This document shows, in pieces, positions 20,284 to 33,287 of a stretch of 64,000 nucleotides of DNA. Under the pieces are notes generated by a model, which was not told where the DNA came from, searched no databases, and worked only from the letters and a program-made list of their open reading frames with translations. Within the stretch, counting starts at the first letter, position 1; each line of letters starts with the position of its first letter. This DNA comes from Plutella xylostella (taxonomy: Eukaryota; Arthropoda; Insecta; Lepidoptera; Plutellidae): the NCBI RefSeq assembly GCF_932276165.1, contig NC_063999.1, forward strand, positions 4,776,501 to 4,840,500. Reading direction: 5' to 3'. The position numbers were made by a program, and so were the translations under genes.

Positions 20284-23229
20284 ATTTATATAATAATAAC
20301 CTTATGTAATAGGCGATATTTCAAGCGGAGGCAACCGAAACATGGACCCCTCCATTTTTAAATGTAGCTCGAGTTGAAGAAAGAAGTAGAAGAAGAAAGT
20401 AAAAGAAGAGAAACGCCAATTGGCCATTTGTTGTTGTGTTGAGATAGTATGGGCAGCAGAGGACGCTTATGTATAAATATTCTGACGTGATGAAAGAATA
20501 TTTTATCCTCTATATCCATAAAGTTGGCAACCCTGTAGACTTGATATCCATTTTCCATACCAACTGAGACTGATGAGCCCAAACTTTCGCTTGATGAGAT
20601 AATTCCTGCTCTTTCACCTTATAATTATTCAAAAAATCATTTACATTCATACCGACAGGTATGTAACCTGTGTTTCAATTTACTGATGAGGTTTAGAGAG
20701 AGTTATTGAAACATTATTAATTGGGAGACTATTATTATTATAGGTTTTCTGATTACCTTCATAGGTAGGGTAGGTATATACATACATTCAAAATTGTTTA
20801 CAATAACGGTTTATAGTACTTTAAAACTTAAAGGCGTAAAATAACAACCCAAAGTACTTAAGGTTGGTAAGTGCCATTTGCAATTTGCATGGAACCCTAG
20901 GTACCATTATATTCGCACGCTGTTTAAATTCACATAAGTACCTATGTAATATATACAAGACTATTATGTATAACGACGGATACGCGTTCACGTCATCTCA
21001 CGACTCATCGCAGAGAAAGAATCATCCTGTGCGTGACAAATTTTCACACGAGAGTCTCGCTTCTTACTGCAATGCTTAGATTAACAAAAACATGCGGTGG
21101 ACAAGATGGTGTATCACATACAAAAACAAAGCTTAAAACTGTCCGCACTGCCGAACCGTTTTAAGTTGAACCTATATAATGACAACCATTGTATGAATGA
21201 ATAAAGTCACAAATCATGTAACCGAACTAATTCAAAATAAGAGTTCAGTGGTACAAAAGGGGTGTTATTTGTCGAGACGTTTCCTTTGCACTGACACTCC
21301 ATCTAGTTCGTATATTGTGAATCTAAGCTGTGCAATCATCGATACCCGAGAACCGATTGCATCGATTCGAGATGATTACGCTGAATTGTTGATATTTGAC
21401 GGACGGATATCCTGATTGGATCAGCCGATGCATGCGCACTCTAATAGCACCCTTCGTGTTTTTAACTGGCATGAGTAGTATATTATACTCCAAGTACATA
21501 GCTATGTACTTCAGCCGTGTAACTGTAACACAGGAATAATTATTGTTGTTAGGTTAGGAGAGCTGGTGTGTTTACTACAGAGGAAAATACTAGTTTATTA
21601 TAAGTATAATAGGATACTCCTGAGCCTGAGCTGTATGCTGACCCAGATATCGCTAAGGATATCGTCAGAGCCACTATAAAATGCATAGCAGTGTATTGAA
21701 ATTTGATTGTACCTAATACAATATTGAACGATGTGGTTAGTGGTGATAGGTAGGTACTGTGATGTGCGCCGGACGTACGGTTCCACATGATGGTCGCACA
21801 ACTGTGTTCGTGGCATGAGAATCTGGCTTCAGGAAGGTGATGCATCACTCGAGAAGGCTCATTTCGTGCAATTGACCCGTGCCTACCCCGTAATGGAGTA
21901 TATAGGTGTGAGTTTTTCTCTGTATGTGTGTGTGTGTAATAGTTTGAATTCACTTTCATCGAATAGTTAAATAATAAATACAGCATTTATGCAAATACAG
22001 GATTCTCCGACGATTCCACTTAAATACAAGAATTTCAAGTAAATTAAAAAGCTTTTAGCCGTGAGCAGCGCTATAAACGTTTCCCTTTTCGCATATTATT
22101 CGTCTAATAACATGTCGTTGCTAATATAAGCATCTAGTTACTTCAACTAGCACATTAATGGGTATCGCAGTTGCCTAGTAGTGCCAAGGTTCACGTCCTC
22201 CAAAATTCTAACTATGGCAGGTCAAACAAAAATGCTGTATAATTTACAATAGCTTTTATTTTTTACAGTTTTTAATTTAAAAAGTTATTTTGTCGTGTTT
22301 ATATTAAAAAGTTCTGACCATCATTACTTCTCATCACTGCTTCGCATAATTGAATATTTATTGGTATTCATTCATTTCTTCTTTTTTGGTAATTTTCCTA
22401 TTCTGTATAAACCGTATAGTGCTTAGTCAAAGGCTGTTGTTGGTAGATCACTTTCAACTTTTATTTTCATTCCAGCATGTGACCTTCCACCATGATATGG
22501 ACATATTTTACAAGATGTTCATGTTCAAAATACTTTAAAAAAACATGTGGGTCAGACAAATGGTATTTTACCCAATCATGACTGGTTCATTCTTTCTGTT
22601 GATTGCCTGCTTATTAATTAGGTTTTATGGTCAATTTATAATAAGCTGGTTATATTTTAACTTGCTAATTTTAACACAAATCTCAATACCTTGATTTCAT
22701 CACATTGTTAACTATGTATAGGTTTGTTTTTTGAAGTTACATGTTTTCTGAACGAGTTTATATAGGTATCTAATTCATATTTATTGCGTGAATTATATCA
22801 TTATGTAACTGCAACGTTATAAATAAGAAGTATGAGTGACAAATGACTGACCATACATACAACAAAGCTCGATCAATTATAAAGTTCTAAACTACTTACT
22901 GCCAATAATGGAGCTTTGTTACTCAGTAATCTCAGCATCATCCGTGCCTTACATCAGATGGAATTTGTTTAATAAATCCAGTGTCTAGTTAGTGTCACGA
23001 TAGATTAATGCTCAGAAAAAAGTTTGGACAGATTTTAAAGCGTTGATTTCGACTCATTAGCATAACATTAGGTAAAATTATGAGAGACAATGACAGTGAT
23101 TTAGGTAGATCTATTAGAAATTTATCATAAGTTAGATCTTATATTTTAAAATATTTAATTTATCTTAAGAACGGAGAAAATGTTACTTTATCACTTCTAA
23201 AATTAAATATGTAGGATTTGGGTGAATAC
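20284..23229. other. Noncoding stretch, one SINE-like trace
   Basis: No host gene is seen. The open frames at 20358-20582, 20864-21415 and 21549-21986 show no domain or coding signature. About 21749-21940 resembles a decayed SINE body (GCCGGACGTACGG, CGTGCCTACCCCGTAATGGA) ending in a TG repeat. Confidence 0.4.
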
Positions 23230-23284
23230 ACTGCTTATATGAACGTTAAGTAAGTAGTACTTACTTAACGTTCATATAAGCAGT
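23230..23284. repeat. 55-bp perfect palindrome
   Basis: Two 27-base arms are exact reverse complements around a single central G. The outer end reads ACTGCTTATATGAACG and the return arm ends CGTTCATATAAGCAGT. There is no surrounding transposon structure. Such perfect palindromes are short-lived in genomes, so it is either recent or an assembly product. Confidence 0.85.
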
Positions 23285-23699
23285 ACTTACTAAGTACATA
23301 TATATATTACTAAAATGAGTTCCGGAATAGGTTATTAAATTATACCTAATAGTAACGGAACAAGGGGGGCGGTGGGGGCGGAGCGGGGGCGGGAACTGAA
23401 CACGAATAGACACTGACCTTTACAATATGCTTCATAGAAAAGGTTAATTCGAAAGTAGAAACGTCACTTTTGACAGTCAGTAGCCGTTGCTAGAATGTAA
23501 AAATTAACGCCCCTTGGGACCCGTAGGTACAATCTAATACGCTACGGTATAAACAAAAGTCTTAACACTACATTCTAAAGAGATGAATTAAAAAAAATCT
23601 ATCGGTGTTTATATGTATATTTTTAAGAGTTGAAATTTTGAAATACCAAGGTTGTTGGTTTTTACAAAACACTATATGCATAGACTAAAATACCAATAT

Positions 23700-23784
23700 A
23701 TTCACTCACTCGCAATGATAAAGTTTCACCTGAAATTGACGATTCCATAATGTCACTGGAACTTTTTCATTACGAGTGAGTGTA
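23700..23784. mobile_element. Short TA-MITE copy
   Basis: This is a diverged short form of the TACACTCACG family. The left end reads TTCACTCACTCGCAATGATA and the right end AACTTTTTCATTACGAGTGA followed by GTGTA. Confidence 0.6.
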
Positions 23785-23804
23785 GTAGGTAGGTGTAAGT
23801 ACTT

Positions 23805-26642
23805 AATATTTATTTATTTTATTTATTTTACTATATTAGGAAAACTTAACTAATTTATTTTGTAGATAACAATGTCAGGGTAGCTTATGTTTCACAAGTT
23901 TCCACCTCTAGGTAGATTAGTTAGGTAGTATAGAGAGAGTTAACTAAAGCTATAATTAGACTTAATCTAAAAAATACACATAACTTTATAACAAATAGAG
24001 GGAGTTAAATTATAAAACAAAAAACAAAGACTTACAAAGAAATCAAACTAAATTAAACTAACTAGGTTTATGAGAACCAAAGTAGTCAGAAACCAGCTCA
24101 TTGGAAATAGATCCTATGCTATTGATAAAAATGTCTAAGTCACTGTGGTCACGCAATATATTATTTAAAAGATTAGGTACACGCCAGAAGAAAGAGTTCT
24201 GCCTGTAGTTACTTGATACAAGTGGGACATAGAACAAAGACGGCTGACGAATTTGCTTGGTTGGAGTGAAAAATTTAATTAAGGAAAGCAACTCAGGGCT
24301 GTCTACTAAGCCGTGAATAATTTTTAAAAAGAATATGATATCAGCTATTTGACGGCGGTTGGATAATGGAAGTAGGTGATGACGCTTGCAGCGATCATCA
24401 TAGCTGGGATCAGCTATACCGGTCCTGTAGGACAAGTATCGTAAAAATCTTTTTTGTATTTTTTCGACCCTGTCAATGTATTCATGATACCTAGGATTCC
24501 ACACTTGAGAGGCATACTCGAGTATGCTCCGAACGTATGCACAGTAAATTATTTTTATAGTTTTGATTTTAGTGAAATTCCTAGATATTCTAATTAGGAA
24601 CCCCATCGATTTATTAGCCTTCGATATAAGTTGATCAATGTGATGATCAAATAAGAGTTTTTCATCATGAACAACTCCCAGATCTCTGACCTGATTGACC
24701 CTTATTAAATCGGTGTTTTTCAGCGAGTAACCAAACTGAAGCGGGTGGATTTTGCGAGTAAATGTGATCAGATAGCACTTGGAAACATTAAGATCCAATT
24801 TGTTGGCCAAGCAATAACTATCTAATCTACATAGATCAGACTGCAAGTCAGTTTGGTCGTCTGCGCTACAGATCCTCTTTGCAATCTTCATATCATCAGC
24901 AAAAAGGAAAAGTTGAGAGTGCTGAAAGCAAGATGTTATATCATTAATGAAGATTACAAAGAGGAGAGGCCCGAGAAGGGACCCCTGGGGAACTCCTGAG
25001 GATATTTCAGTAAACGAAGATAAAAATCCGTTTACAGCAACAGCCTGAGAACGTCGGGTAACGTAAGATGAAAACCAACGAAAAAGGTCGCCATGAATTC
25101 CCAACCTATGTAACTTGCACAAAAGTAAAGAGTGGTCTATTCTATCGAAAGCCTTACTGTAGTCAGTATAAATACAATCCACTTGACCACCTCCATCCAT
25201 ATTCCTCGTCAAAAACTCGTTAAATAACAGTAAATTTGATACTGTGGATCTACCACGCAGAAAACCGTGCTGATGAGTGGAAAAAGAGGATTTTAGAGAG
25301 GAGTAAACCTGGTCATACACTAGTTTCTCGAAGACCTTTGCAATAACGCATAATTTGGAAATGGGCCTATAATTCTCAACATTGGACTTGCTTCCTTTCT
25401 TATGAATCGGTGTAATAAAAGCCATTTTCCATAGACTAGGAACTGTTCCTTCACTCAGAGACCGTCTAAAGAGTAAAGTTAATGGTAAAACTAAGCTTGA
25501 TGCACAGTTGGAAACAAAAGAAGGAGGAATATCGTCAGGTCCAGCCGAGACTGATATATCGAGAGTCTTTAATAGCTTGAGAAGTTTCAATTCAGAGACC
25601 TCGATGGAGCTTAGGGTATCTCTTGAGTTTACTGAGGAAAAGTCACAGCCGTGGTTATTAAAAATAGCATTAGTTGGAGGGAGAAAAGTGGAATTAAAGT
25701 AGTTGGAAAAGAGACTACATATTTTATCTGTGGACTCTACAGTTATCCCATTGTAAGACATAGCTGAAGGTAAAGATGACCCCTTATTCTTGGACTTAAC
25801 ATAAGTCCAGAAGGCCTTAGGGTTAATTGATATAGCCTCTTCTGCTCGCGCTACATAAGCTGTATAGCACTCTGTTTCCAACTTCATTGCACGTTCCTTT
25901 AACAGCGTATATGTGAGTAAGTCACTGAAGTTACCATAAACTCGATATTTTCTAAAAAACTTAGACTTTTCTTTTAAAATTTTAATAAGAGGCTTACTAT
26001 ACCAGGGAGGAAATTTTGATGGGGAGAATGCCTTGGAGGGTACAAATTTGAGGCGTATATTGTAAATTGACTGATAGAAAAAGTTTACTGCATCTTCTAG
26101 GGATCTAGAGACAATCTCAGTATTCCAATCGATTTCATTTAATTCAAAATTTATAGAGTCCCAGTCGGCACTATTATAAAAGAACTTAAGTCTAGGTTTA
26201 ACCTCGGCCATCTTGGGTAGAGAGTAGGGCGCAGAAATTATTAGTGAGGGGTGGTGTGAATCTTCTTTAGTCAATGGGTCATCGCAGTGTGAAATATCCA
26301 ATGGTAGGTCAGAAATAATTAAATCTAGTATTCGGTTGTTGGTATTCGGAACGTGGTTATATTGTGATAAAAGGCAAGCATTTAGTGTGTCCACAAAATT
26401 ACGTTGACTGTCACCACATAGGTTAGACGGCTGCAGATCGAGACACTCATGATTTATAGACCAACCGATATTGCTTTGATTGAAGTCACCCAATATTATA
26501 AAATTGTCATCCGAGTTCTGAGTAGTAATTTCATAAAGGTTGTTGGTGAAAGTCGTTAGCTGAGCACTTGCTGTTGCTCCCATGGTGTCATCAATTATAT
26601 AAACTGTGCATATATTAATTTTAGTTACCTCAGAGTGTTATT
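23805..26642 (-). mobile_element. Jockey/CR1-type LINE, 5'-truncated
   Basis: The element runs on the minus strand from a truncated endonuclease domain at about 26642 to an AAATA-repeat tail at about 23830-23805. The reading frame is open throughout. It abuts a + strand LINE C-terminal fragment at 26645. Confidence 0.8.
24058..26642 (-). CDS. LINE ORF2: endonuclease remnant plus reverse transcriptase
   Basis: About 860 residues are open. The first Met is at 26583, but the frame reads upstream as KINICTVYIIDDT, the interior of the apurinic-type endonuclease, so the Met is internal and the copy is 5'-truncated. ILGDFNQSNIGW (endonuclease GDFN) and SDLPLDISHCDD with a downstream SHHP are present. 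The reverse transcriptase has WKMAFITPIHKKG, NYRPIS, YTDYSKAFDRIDH, SSGVPQGSLLGPLLF and the catalytic FADDMK. The C-terminal part, with RQNSFFWRVPNLLN, resembles the fragment at 552-920. Catalytic residues look intact. I place it in the Jockey/CR1 group from motif style only. No internal stop is present, so the insertion is probably fairly young. Confidence 0.9.
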
Positions 26643-26644
26643 AG

Positions 26645-26930
26645 GTATATAGCCAGCTAATGCAGCAGTATCTGTTTGTGCCCTTGGCTGTGGAGACGAT
26701 GGGGGTGTGGGGAGAAGAGGGCAGGGCCTTCTTAAGGGAAATCACCAGACGCTTGAGGAGTCGTGGTCTGGGATCTTCTTCCGGGGCACACCTGATGCAG
26801 AGGCTATCCCTGGCTGTGCAGCGTGGTAACGCTGCCAGTGTCATGGGTACCTTTGGGTCGGGTGTGGCTCGGAGGGGTATTTTTGATTAGTTAGTTATAA
26901 TAAGTAAGTAGTAAGTATATTTGTAGGTAT
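26645..26930 (+). mobile_element. LINE ORF2 C-terminal fragment
   Basis: The + strand frame 26660-26887 reads QQYLFVPLAVETMGVWGE, then LMQRLSLAVQRGNAASVMGT, ending RRGIFD and a stop. This is the same LINE C-terminus as the broken copy at 3281-3640, but here the frame is intact. The block PLAVETMGVWG...QRGNAASVMGT is a widespread animal LINE terminus. Only about 75 residues remain, so it is a severely 5'-truncated insertion. Confidence 0.6.
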
Positions 26931-28254
26931 ATTATAATTATTATTAATTTTTTTTGACGAAACTTCTAGTGGATATAATGCATGTTTGTGACTTATATGT
27001 TTTTAGTACTTAATTGTATTTACGGGACTAAAATATCATACTATTATGATAATAGAGCTCGCATTTATAATGTTCAACCGTCAAACTGTCACGTATAGAA
27101 GCTCCCGTATTCAATTGAATGATATTGTAAAGGTACACGTTCACATAATAGTATAGTTTATTAAATGCAAGCATGTAGAGTAGAGTTAGAACAAACCTGA
27201 TGCCTGTTACTTAGGTTAGTTAGGTAAAATGTACAGTAGGCTAGACTAGTACTCAAATTGATAGATATTAGTATAAGTACTTAGATACGTAATCAAGAAT
27301 ATATTTTAAATTTAATTATCCACTTTCACAGGACATGTAGAATTATAAAAAGAAAGTAGACTAGCGGCATTTTTTGAAATATTTTAAAAACATGTAGGCT
27401 GTCGACACTAAGTCTAGGTATGCTAATTAATCTAGTCTAATCTATCCTATATTTGGTTAGTTATTAGGTATACCTATAGCATACCAAAAAATAAAAATGA
27501 TACGACCGAAACAAAAAATATCCAATTGATTGGGTATGGAATCAACTGAATATGATAGTTGTGAAGTACCTATACAATGATTTGTTGTAATACATTAGAA
27601 AAATTTATAAGTACGTACACTATTAATAATACTTAGGTATTATATTATTATGTTTGGCCAACCAATTAAATGTAGCCAACTCATATATAAATGTGTCAAA
27701 AAGGACCTGGAATGAAAGTTAATTAATTTAAGAAGTACCTCTACATTTTTGCTTTCATTAAATTAAATACCTACAAGTAAAACTAAAACAACTCTGTATT
27801 TTTAAACTAGTCTAGCCCAAACAAGTTATTCTAGGCAACGGCAATGTGAACATAAATACGGTATTTTTATGGTATGTTTTAACTTGGTTTTATATTTCAC
27901 GCGTATATTGCATTTTTTACATTCTATGCATTAAGTTTTTTTTTTGTGGAGTGACTGAGGAATCTGAGGATATGACAGTAGATAGGGTAAAATGGCGTGA
28001 CATGACAAACAAAGCCGACCCTAAATAAGGATAAGGCAAGGAAGAAGAAGCATTATGTATATTTTTATTTTTTCAACATCAGTAGTACCTACTTAATTAA
28101 CTAATACTATAATAACTACCTAACTGAATTAATTGAAACATGTATTCAGAATTGACCAAATAACTTCGGTAGGTTATATCGATGAGTTATCGGGTTCTAT
28201 TATACAACACTACAACACCAAACGGAAAAGGCTAGTGTCTCCAATATTATACCT
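26931..28254. other. AT-rich noncoding stretch
   Basis: No gene or clear repeat was recognised. Multiple TAGGTA/TACCTA strings are present. Confidence 0.4.
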
Positions 28255-29015
28255 ACTTGGGTTCCGCTCATCTGGCATAATCTTTATTGACCAAAACTCA
28301 TTTCGCATAACTCGTATGGTCTAAACTTTTTTGGCCGAACCATCACTTTGCCAAGACTTATGTGGCATAAGGCTCGTTTCGTCTAAAACTCTTTAGGCAC
28401 AATCTTTAAACACCTAAGTTTCGATTGCTCAAATTTATGTTCGTCTATACCTATGTATAATCTTGTTTCTCCTAACGTTATCTTAATAAATAATATATTA
28501 AGTATGTAGTAAATATACAAATTGTGGTATTTTTCTCCTACATCCCGAAAATCACGATATTGTATGATCAAAAAATCGAATGTTAACGACCAATATAATT
28601 ATTACAAACCCCATGAGATCGAAACCTAAAAATAGGTGCTACGACGAGCAAAGCGAGGAGGAGCGTGTTAGGTGCACATGTTCATCAAAACCAAAGCGGA
28701 GCGCAGCGAAGCGGAGCGGAGCGTTTTCCAAACAGCGGAAACAATACAAGGCACCAGTTTGCGCTATGTAGGGAGACGCTCCGTCAAAGTTAAAGCCAAA
28801 CGAATATTATTACTTTGTATAAACCTATGCCATAGCATTATTAGGCTATTCAAGATTTGGCCATACCATTATTAGGCTAAACAATGTTATGCGAAATAAC
28901 TTTTTACTAAACGAGATTTATGCCATACGATTTTCGGCGTAACGAGACTTTGACCAAACGTTACTATGCAATACGAGATTAGGCAAAAAAATCTTATGCC
29001 AAAAAAGGTAGAACC
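28255..29015. repeat. Degenerate short-period arrays flanking a GC-biased core
   Basis: Two arrays (about 28255-28410 and 28825-29010) are built of imperfect units of about 14-17 bases with a shared phrase such as GGCATAA, GGCCATA, GTCTAAA or GACCAAA followed by CTCGTTT/ACGAGATT. The right array is written largely as the reverse complement of the left, so the whole resembles a non-autonomous element with subterminal repeats. The core includes a purine-rich AGCGGAGCGCAGCGAAGCGG run at 28696-28715. No coding frame is convincing, and no target duplication was found. Confidence 0.45.
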
Positions 29016-29027
29016 TACCTACTTATA

Positions 29028-29269
29028 TACACTCACGGGCAATGAAACAGTTCCTGTGAGAAAAGCACCAAATTAATCTTAAACGGAAAAAGCTAGCTTA
29101 ATGACGCCTTCTGCAACATTGAAGTATATTTAACAGAGCATCAAGATATTGCCAACTAAAAACGTTTATACTTTGTTCAATTTTTTAATTAAATTGATTC
29201 TTTGAAAAAATAGGTGGTTGTTCGGTGTCGGAATTTGTGAGTGGAACTTTTTCATTGTCCGTGAGTGTA
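29028..29269 (+). mobile_element. Long-form TA-MITE (242 bp)
   Basis: The ends are TACACTCACGGGCAATGAAA and GAACTTTTTCATTGTCCGTG followed by AGTGTA. The body contains AACGGAAAAAGCTAGCTTAA and GCCTTCTGCAACATTGAAG, which recur in opposite orientation in the copy at 34806-35076. TA at both ends fits a Tc1/mariner-type source. A second partial terminus follows at 29283-29313. Confidence 0.75.
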
Positions 29270-29313
29270 GCACATTTAACTGGGTGAAACTTTTTCAGTG
29301 CTCGCAAGTGTGT

Positions 29314-30609
29314 AATATTAAATTACACCTACTGACATAGTCATAGCATAATTTTGTAGGTAATCAATATTGTTAGTACTGTAACAAGTTAATCACATGT
29401 TTACTAATAGGTATTCAGTCAAAACAGTTGAACCGACTGACAGTAAACCTGTTTAGTAAATATTATGTACATACATATTAGTTATTCTATGTCCACAGTT
29501 TGATGCCTTCACGTTGTTAACGCTCCAAATAACATCTAACATACTTATACATAAGTCGTGTATAAATTGGTAATAATTATTTCGCAATTATAATCAGGAC
29601 CATGTTAATAGGTACATTATAATATCATACCTACCTGGGGACTACAAAAAAGATTAATAACCAAAATCCAAACTTATTTCTCTACTTTTATCGGTTACAC
29701 CCCGATATAAAAAACTTCACTAAATCAAAAAACATTGATAAATTATTTATGAAAAGGTGTTAATAGAACGAAAGCGGCTCATGACTATAATTTATCACTA
29801 ACATTTAGTGTAGGTATCGTATACGTAACAGTACCACAGAAATATGTAAAAATTGATAGGCCGCGTAACGGACATTTGCATTTTTGTATCGGTTCAAATT
29901 AATCGATAAACTAGTTTATCCATGGGTCTTTAGTTATGGCGCTACCATACTGGCCCGACATTCGATCCGATCTTCTCAGTAACACGTGCCACGAAATAAA
30001 CAGATTTAATCATAAAATATATTTAAGTTTACATACAAAAACATACGTAAAAAATATCTGTATCGTTTTATAATTGCGTAGCAAGCTGCGAATGAATTTG
30101 GAAGGAACTTTAAAAATTGAGAGGATTGCCCATTTTGTGAAAGGCGAGTTAATTTAACGACGCCAAATTTGTCCACCACAATACTGTGAAGGTTAAGTGG
30201 GAAATTGTTATTAAAATAATATTAATAATCAACTTTTTGTACATAGGTAATATATAAGACATAAGTACGTAATGTTTTGTACATATGTAACAGAAAAATG
30301 GCATAAATATACCTATGTAAGTACCTATACAATGTGTTGTTTTTCGAACCCGACAAACTTTAAGGGGGGATTCTACGAGTAATTTCATCGAGAAAAACCC
30401 CCCATATGTGGGGTCAAATCTCAATATTCTAGAATTGGCGGCCATTTTAAAGTTTAAGATAAACATTATTTGTGTTTTGTCAGAGTCAAATATTGGGCCA
30501 TATTCATTTAAAATAAATGAAGTAAGTACCTATCTATCCTAACCAGGAACCGAATCCAGCAATCGTTCAAAATACAACAACGTTACAAACCGTCCGGTTT
30601 TCCATTTTT
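29314..30609. other. Noncoding stretch
   Basis: No gene was recognised. The minus-strand open frame at 30149-30466 has no domain and ordinary AT-rich composition. Confidence 0.4.
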
Positions 30610-31358
30610 AACCGACTTCAAAAAAAGGAGGAGGTTCTCAATTCGTCGGGATCTTTTTTTTTTTTTTTATGTATTTTCACCGATTACTCCGCCGTTTATG
30701 AACCGATTTTGAAAATTCTTTTTTTTTGTATTGGGTTGAGCTTCCAGGTGGTCCCATTTTTTTTCAGAATTTTATCTCACCCCCAAGGGTGGGTAAAGGG
30801 GTAAAAACAGGGTATGAATTTCAATTTTGGGCACATATTAACCGATTCTAATGAAATTAAGAACGTAAATATAGTTCTTATAACAAAAAAATATGATGGT
30901 GACCTTGAGCTGATCTGATGATGGAAACGGAAGGCAGTCAGGGGAACTCCTCAACGGTATATAGCAACTACTTCGTGTTTAGGCTTGAATGATTCGTATT
31001 GATTAGTAGGACATTTTGGTATCCTTTGCACCTTACTTTTGATTGAAAATTATTACAAATTAACTAAAAACTATTAAATAAAATAATAATTAAAAAACCG
31101 ACTTCAAAAAACCACTAAAATGTAAGAAATAATTTAAGGTTTACACAAATTCTACTCGTATGAGACAGTACAAATATACCTTAGCAGGAACTGTTCTTTT
31201 TTGAAGTTGGTGCCATATTTCTTCAGATTACTTTGTCACCGCACCAACATCAAAAAAGAACAGTTCCTGCTTAGGTATATTTGTACTGTCTCATACGAGT
31301 AGAATTTGTGTAAACCTTAAATTATTTCTTACATTTTAGTGGTTTTTTGAAGTCGGTT
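30610..31358 (+). repeat. AACCGACTTC repeat, copy 1, with terminal hairpin
   Basis: The element starts AACCGACTTCAAAAAAAGGA and ends TTTTTTGAAGTCGGTT. It consists of a 480-bp body (30610-31095) followed by a 263-bp hairpin (31096-31358). The hairpin arms are about 115 bp and nearly perfect complements, around a short loop containing ATTTCTTCAGATTACTTTGT. The AACCGACTTC end occurs three times: at both outer ends and at the start of the hairpin. Copy 2 lies in inverted orientation at 46766-47547. It has no coding capacity, and I know the sequence only as an abundant moth repeat. Confidence 0.75.
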
Positions 31359-33186
31359 TTTTAATTTTTTAAATTATTATTTTATATTAAACACACTCAA
31401 AAACACCATGTAAGTCGTGTAACATACTCGTATCAAGTCGTCATGCGGATTATTAATGGTGAGGTCACGGGTTCAAATAAAATCCCGGCCTCAAAAAAGT
31501 CTTTTAAGTGTGATTACCTTTTTCGTTTCAAGAATTAGAATCACAATAAGAGTCTCCAATTGATTTTAATTTGTCTAGATAGCTTGATGCCTTTTCATAT
31601 TGTCTAGCAAATATCACAGTAATTCCTATTTGAATTTTAACAATAGGTACAGTACGGCATTTTTGAATAGGCACCGATGTTCATATTCTATGCTACGTAA
31701 GAACCCAATTCCAACAGCAAATTCTGCTTTTTTGCATTGAGACATCAAAGAACATTTGCTCATGTAAACTCAGTATGAATATAAAATGTGACAGTAAAAA
31801 AAGTATAATAGCCATAGTTCAATTGGTGAAATTAAAATGTTGAATACATTGCACGTGAGTTGGTTACTGGCAAGTGGTGACCCCGGCTAACCGATGTAAA
31901 ACGGTATTTTAGTTTTCATTAATCATAGATGATTCGTCGATTTCTGAAGGGCTTACTGACTAATACTGACAAAGTTAATGTGAATGGTCAGTGGCTAGCA
32001 GATAATCTGTGATGAAATTCTAAGGTGACTTACTGTAGAATCCGTTAAAATAAAATTAAGTAGTGTTAGGTATTTGTGAACCGTTCATTATCTAGGTAGG
32101 TACTTCCCTTTTTTTATTACGATTTTTGTGAAATAAATATTTAAGTTTCACTATAATAACATAGGCCTAAGTACAATCTCTCGTCACGGTGACAATAAAG
32201 CTTGCCCATACCCATAAGTACCATAGTCAATGCCCATACGAAGTGTTTAAGATAGTTTTTTTAATGAACTATAACAGCTATACTACTTTATTATACCGAT
32301 GTAGGTATTTACGTGTTTTTTTTTAATTTTTGTAGTGGAATGGAAATTGTAGCTTACCTACGGACAGGCTTAGTCGTTTCGCCAAACTCAAACCCGGAAC
32401 TTATTGTGAGTTTATGAAACCTTGGTAGGTATAATCCTCTAAAAAGATTCGTAATGCTATGATTATCCTACGACCCTTTCAAATCATCCATACTATAAAT
32501 ATAAGTACCTACTTACTTGTAAGTAGAACATGATAATTTTATGTCCCGCTTAATCCTTACGGAGTTTCATCTTTAACATAGGTACATATCACGAATACAT
32601 ACGTACCAAATCAAATGTAGGTGGTGTTGTGGGTCTCTTACAATTTTTTGAACACATAATACCTACCATTGTTTTAAAATACAATAATACTTCATTATAC
32701 CTAGACAACCTCCCATCCCAACCACCACTTATACCTACCAGTGAAATCGAAAACGCGTAGGCAGGTTAGGTATCAGAATTTTAGAAGATCTCGCATGAAT
32801 ATTTAATATACAAATTGGAAAGTAGCCTGTTTGTATCTTTTTCTATGATATGGTTCTTTTATAAGTATTTTAAAGACGTTTCCGTGTTCCGAAATGAGGT
32901 AGGTGGTAATAATTTATCATTAGTTTCACAAACTGGTTGGGTCTCGCGATGATAGCTATAATGACGTGATATATTTTTTGGTTTGATTTCCCAACGAATA
33001 TAAAGTTCATTTTACTACTTGTATAGTTTATAATCAGGATCCTAAAATTTATTTTGTACTTTTATTTCAGATAGGTTTATTTATACTTACTACCTAATAT
33101 CTTTTAAAATATATATTAAGTATAAATATGCATAAAATATATATTATTAGGTATCTAAAGTAAGTATAAATCACTTTTTGTTACAG
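31359..33186. other. Noncoding stretch upstream of the sha 5' UTR exon
   Basis: No coding exon is seen. Around 31435-31495 there is GGGTTCAAATAAAATCCCGG, a faint B-box-like trace of a decayed tRNA-type repeat. The stretch ends in TTTTTGTTACAG, the splice acceptor at 33186. Confidence 0.4.
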
Positions 33187-33287
33187 ATTATGGCGGCAGA
33201 AGACAGCTAAACAGAAATAGGAAATTAAACGCAACGGAAACATCATGGCTGAAAAGGAAGTGTGACTGAAGATTTACGTTAATAAAG
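33187..33287 (+). promoter_or_regulatory. sha: sha 5' UTR exon segment with two upstream ORFs
   Basis: A splice acceptor TTTTTGTTACAG ends at 33186, suggesting that the coding exon 1 begins with 101 bases of 5' UTR. Two short upstream ORFs precede the main ATG: ATGGCGGCAGAAGACAGCTAA (33190-33210, six residues), and one starting at 33245 that stops with TGA at 33265. Both terminate before the main ATG at 33288, so they could damp translation. The upstream part of the transcript is not identified. The block at 5940-6495 is a candidate. Confidence 0.5.

Noticed and set aside
21549..21986. 145-codon minus-strand frame
   Set aside because: It overlaps a SINE-like trace and a TG repeat, with no domain.
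31435..31495. tRNA gene suggested by GGGTTCAAATAAAATCCCGG
   Set aside because: The T-loop is one base too long and no acceptor or anticodon stem can be built.
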